Shown here: positions 61,915 to 64,000 of the stretch, piece by piece
Layout: the number at the start of each line of letters is the position of its first letter
How positions within the stretch are numbered: the stretch's first letter is position 1
DNA from: Bog-473 sp963791455
GTDB lineage: Bacteria > Actinomycetota > Acidimicrobiia > Acidimicrobiales > RAAP-2
Assembly (NCBI GenBank): GCA_963791455.1
Contig: CAWBSM010000001.1
Location: 186,001 to 250,000, forward strand
Length of the DNA: 64,000 nt
Reading direction: 5' to 3'
Notes under the pieces: model-generated
Told to the model about the DNA's origin: nothing
The model's input: the letters and a program-made list of their open reading frames with translations, nothing else
Databases searched by the model: none
Position numbers and translations under genes: made by a program

Positions 61915-62517
61915 TCAGGCGTTCTTGGACACGCCGAAGTAGGGATGGATTTCGGTCATCCCTTGTTCGCTCGATGGAGTCATCATGGTGTTCAGGGCGC
62001 CCAGCTCTTTGAGAAGTTCAGCGTTTACCGTAGTGAAGCCTGCGATTGCCAACTGGAGCTCCCGGGCGGTCGCAGTCGAAGCATTTGCATCCTCGTGCGC
62101 CTGCCTGCGGATCTCTTGGGCCTCCTCGGTAGCTTCACCGAGGATCTCCTTGGCCTTGGCTTCGACTGCTCGCAGAATCTCGTGAATCTGAAGTTCGAGC
62201 TTGGCCAACGAAGCTTCAGAGAATTGCTGGGCTTCCACAAAAAGTCGCCCTATTTCGTATTCCGTCGTCTCCACCTTCGCAGCGCTGGCCAGCCGGGTGT
62301 TTGCCTCTTCGAGCCGGCCCTGTAACTCCTCGATTGTGCTGGCGATGGTGAGCAGTTCAGAGTTGGCCCACTCGACATCTGTTCCCGCCGCGTGGGCCCC
62401 TCCTTCTGTCGCGTCGGTTTCGGGGTGGGTGACAAGGCCCGCGGCTGAGGCCCCCGGGTGGCCGTCGCTCGGATGCTCAAACGCACCGAACACCGAATCG
62501 AGAAATGTGGTGCTCAT
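61915..62517 (-). CDS. Coiled-coil protein, DivIVA-like in the central helix
   Basis: The 200-residue product is mostly helical. Residues about 50-150 give a long amphipathic heptad region with the AKAKEILGEATEEAQEIRRQ type of sequence seen in DivIVA/Wag31 and ATP-synthase b-like proteins. There is no TM helix and no DivIVA N-terminal lipid-binding motif, so assignment to DivIVA is weak. It is followed by the tail-anchored gene and may act with it or with the adjacent glycosyltransferases at the envelope. Confidence 0.6.
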   Translation of the reverse strand: MSTTFLDSVFGAFEHPSDGHPGASAAGLVTHPETDATEGGAHAAGTDVEWANSELLTIASTIEELQGRLEEANTRLASAAKVETTEYEIGRLFVEAQQFSEASLAKLELQIHEILRAVEAKAKEILGEATEEAQEIRRQAHEDANASTATARELQLAIAGFTTVNAELLKELGALNTMMTPSSEQGMTEIHPYFGVSKNA

Positions 62518-62751
62518 GTGCAGCCCTTCCTAACAGCGTCTTTGTGCGATCGACAAGTCGGAATTCGAAGGTTTTGCCTCCTGTTCATCCTCCCGTAAGA
62601 AGGGAAACGCCCACGTCACCCTAGGTTTTGTCCTCCGAAGTGGGCGGCTTGATTCACCGACGTTCAAGAGCAACGCTGAGCGATCGTTATGTTCCACCCG
62701 TCTGTCAAATCTACGACAAGCCGCGTCCGAGACTCTTGGGTGAGCTGAGGC

Positions 62752-63618
62752 GTGCCGGACCATTCCACCAGGTGGCGCCCCGATCCCTACGGTGTTCACG
62801 AGTTCCGATTCTTCTCCGCTGATGGCAGGCCGACGCTGCTCGTCATGAATCGGGGCAAGACGTCGTACGACAGGCGCCCGACGACCGAGCCCCCACCGGC
62901 GTCAGAACCACCAAGGAGGCTCGAGTCCGAGCCACCACCGACTCTTGCGTCGTCTCCCAGTTTCGTTACGCCGCCTTCAGCGGCCGACCCCCACCACCTC
63001 GCGACACTGTCCCCCCCGACATCCGACCCCGTTACCGACGACTCCGCTGCCGAACTGAACCGCCCGCAGGCGGCCGTTCCCTTGGTCGCCGACTTCGCAG
63101 GCGATCCGTCAGCCCCCTTGGACGAGCGAGGGAGTCCAGAGGCCCCCAACCGACCGCTCAAGATCGTCTATTGCATCGTGTTCGGCGCCTTGGCCTTAAG
63201 CGTGTTGGGGTTGATTTACATACATTTCTTTAACCACACGGGTAGAGGGCACTCGACACACGCCGAAGGGGCAACGACGACGTCATTGGCTCCCCAGACA
63301 ACCACGACCGCACCGGCGTTGCCGACCGCGTTGCAGCCCGGCGCAGAGGCTGCCGCCACCACAATGGTTTCGAGCTGGTCGTCAGGGAACAGGGCTGCAG
63401 CGCTCACCGTCGCGACACCAACGGCCGTCGCCACCCTCTTCGCAGAGCCATACGCCAGTGAACAGGCCATAGACCGTGGCTGCAGTACCTCGTTCACACC
63501 AATTGTGTGCACATTTGGGCCCGCCGGAGGAGCATCACCCACCGAGGCGATTTACGAGATCGACGTCTCCCAAACGGCTGGCGGCTGGTATGTAAGTTCG
63601 GTCAAGATCGAAAATTGA
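62752..63618 (+). CDS. Single-pass protein with DUF2510-like N-terminus
   Basis: The 288-residue product begins with TRWRPDPYGVHEFRFFSADG, a DUF2510-like WxPDPxGxHExR motif. A Pro/Ser-rich linker leads to one TM helix (IVYCIVFGALALSVLGLIYI), a Thr-rich stalk and a soluble C-terminal domain (about 190-288) with two Cys (RGCSTSF and IVCTFGP). The C-terminal domain probably forms an NTF2-like or small alpha/beta fold, but I cannot identify it. The start is GTG 62752. Confidence 0.7.
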   Translation: MPDHSTRWRPDPYGVHEFRFFSADGRPTLLVMNRGKTSYDRRPTTEPPPASEPPRRLESEPPPTLASSPSFVTPPSAADPHHLATLSPPTSDPVTDDSAAELNRPQAAVPLVADFAGDPSAPLDERGSPEAPNRPLKIVYCIVFGALALSVLGLIYIHFFNHTGRGHSTHAEGATTTSLAPQTTTTAPALPTALQPGAEAAATTMVSSWSSGNRAAALTVATPTAVATLFAEPYASEQAIDRGCSTSFTPIVCTFGPAGGASPTEAIYEIDVSQTAGGWYVSSVKIEN

Positions 63619-63781
63619 GTCCCGACCAGGCGAAGGCCTCCCAGTTCAACCGCGTTGAGGCGTCCAGGTCGGCAAGCGTCGTCCCCGCGTTCCATTCAAG
63701 GTCCCATCGGCTCGTGCTCAGATGGGGCCAATGCAGTGTGGCGGTCTTGACGGAGATCAAAATTGCGGCCACGGTTGACTC

Positions 63782-64000
63782 ATGTCGCCTCCGCAAGAAT
63801 CGAGTAACGGTGCTGTTGTCGATCCCCGTCAAAGCGGACCCATGTCGAGTGGGGATGCCGCGATGCCCGCACCGGGGGAGCTCCACATCAAGGATCGACG
63901 AACCTGGAAAACGTGGCAGCTGGTCACCGCTATGTTGGCGGCAGCCCTGGTGGGGATGGCATTGAACTACCACACGGTGGGCGCGACTCAATCGTCGAAC
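63782..64000 (+). CDS. N-terminal part of a membrane-anchored protein, cut by the window edge
   Basis: An open frame of 73 codons from ATG 63782 runs off the right edge. It encodes a short polar leader, GELHIKDRRTWKTWQ and then a hydrophobic helix (LVTAMLAAALVGMALNY). ATG 63842 is an alternative start. The arrangement matches a type II membrane protein or uncleaved signal anchor. Function cannot be judged from this fragment. Confidence 0.5.
   Translation, partial: MSPPQESSNGAVVDPRQSGPMSSGDAAMPAPGELHIKDRRTWKTWQLVTAMLAAALVGMALNYHTVGATQSSN

Overview
The window is high-GC, gene-dense bacterial chromosome. Gene content and order (S10-spc-alpha ribosomal cluster running into secY-adk-map-infA-rpmJ-rpsM-rpsK-rpsD-rpoA-rplQ-truA, then rplM-rpsI-glmM-glmS-acpS-nnr-alr-tsaE-tsaB-rimI), a CIRCE-controlled groESL, GuaB3 beside GuaA, DUF2510-type domains, an F420-type flavin-fold protein and many GTG/TTG starts point to Actinomycetota. 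The long acidic tails on several ribosomal proteins make a deep lineage such as Acidimicrobiia my best guess; this placement is inference. I saw no rRNA, tRNA, CRISPR array or insertion sequence.

Layout. 1-16.5 kb: translation, secretion and transcription core, mostly with 1-16 bp overlaps or very short gaps. Points of note are acidic or Ala/Glu-rich extensions on L4, L22, S3, L29 and S17; infA apparently starting at CTG; and rpsD with a single-base frame break. 16.5-22.2 kb: a cassette of MacB-like permease, LolD-like ATPase, membrane-fusion adaptor and lipoprotein on the minus strand, divergent from an OmpR-type regulator and histidine kinase, with three 11-bp direct repeats between the two arms. 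The cassette sits in the normally tight truA-rplM junction. 22.3-32 kb: rplM-rpsI, amino-sugar synthesis (glmM, glmS), acpS, NAD(P)HX repair, alanine racemase, a family 4 type uracil-DNA glycosylase, and the tRNA t6A/S18 acetylation genes tsaE, tsaB and rimI, without tsaD.

32-44 kb: mixed region with an F420/PPOX-like protein, a putative surface-anchored peptide, a membrane-anchored bulb-lectin protein divergent from a winged-helix-like regulator, a GYD protein, a GH13 glucosidase, a secreted protein, groES-groEL, a two-gene methyltransferase operon, a Nudix CoA pyrophosphatase and a FAH-family hydratase. 44-54 kb: guaB3-guaA-pcrA, two small membrane proteins (DUF4282-DUF2510 and RDD), a stand-alone B12-binding mutase subunit, and sucC-sucD.

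54-64 kb: accessory cell-envelope region with a polytopic membrane protein, a choice-of-anchor-A surface protein, a two-helix K+ channel with no recognisable start codon, a repeat-bearing single-pass protein, two GT2 glycosyltransferases, a coiled-coil protein with a downstream C-tail-anchored partner, a single-pass protein with a DUF2510-like N-terminus, and the beginning of another membrane-anchored protein at the right edge. No canonical defence or mobile system is visible. The least explained material is the set of single-pass surface proteins and the glycosyltransferase/coiled-coil group at 57-64 kb.
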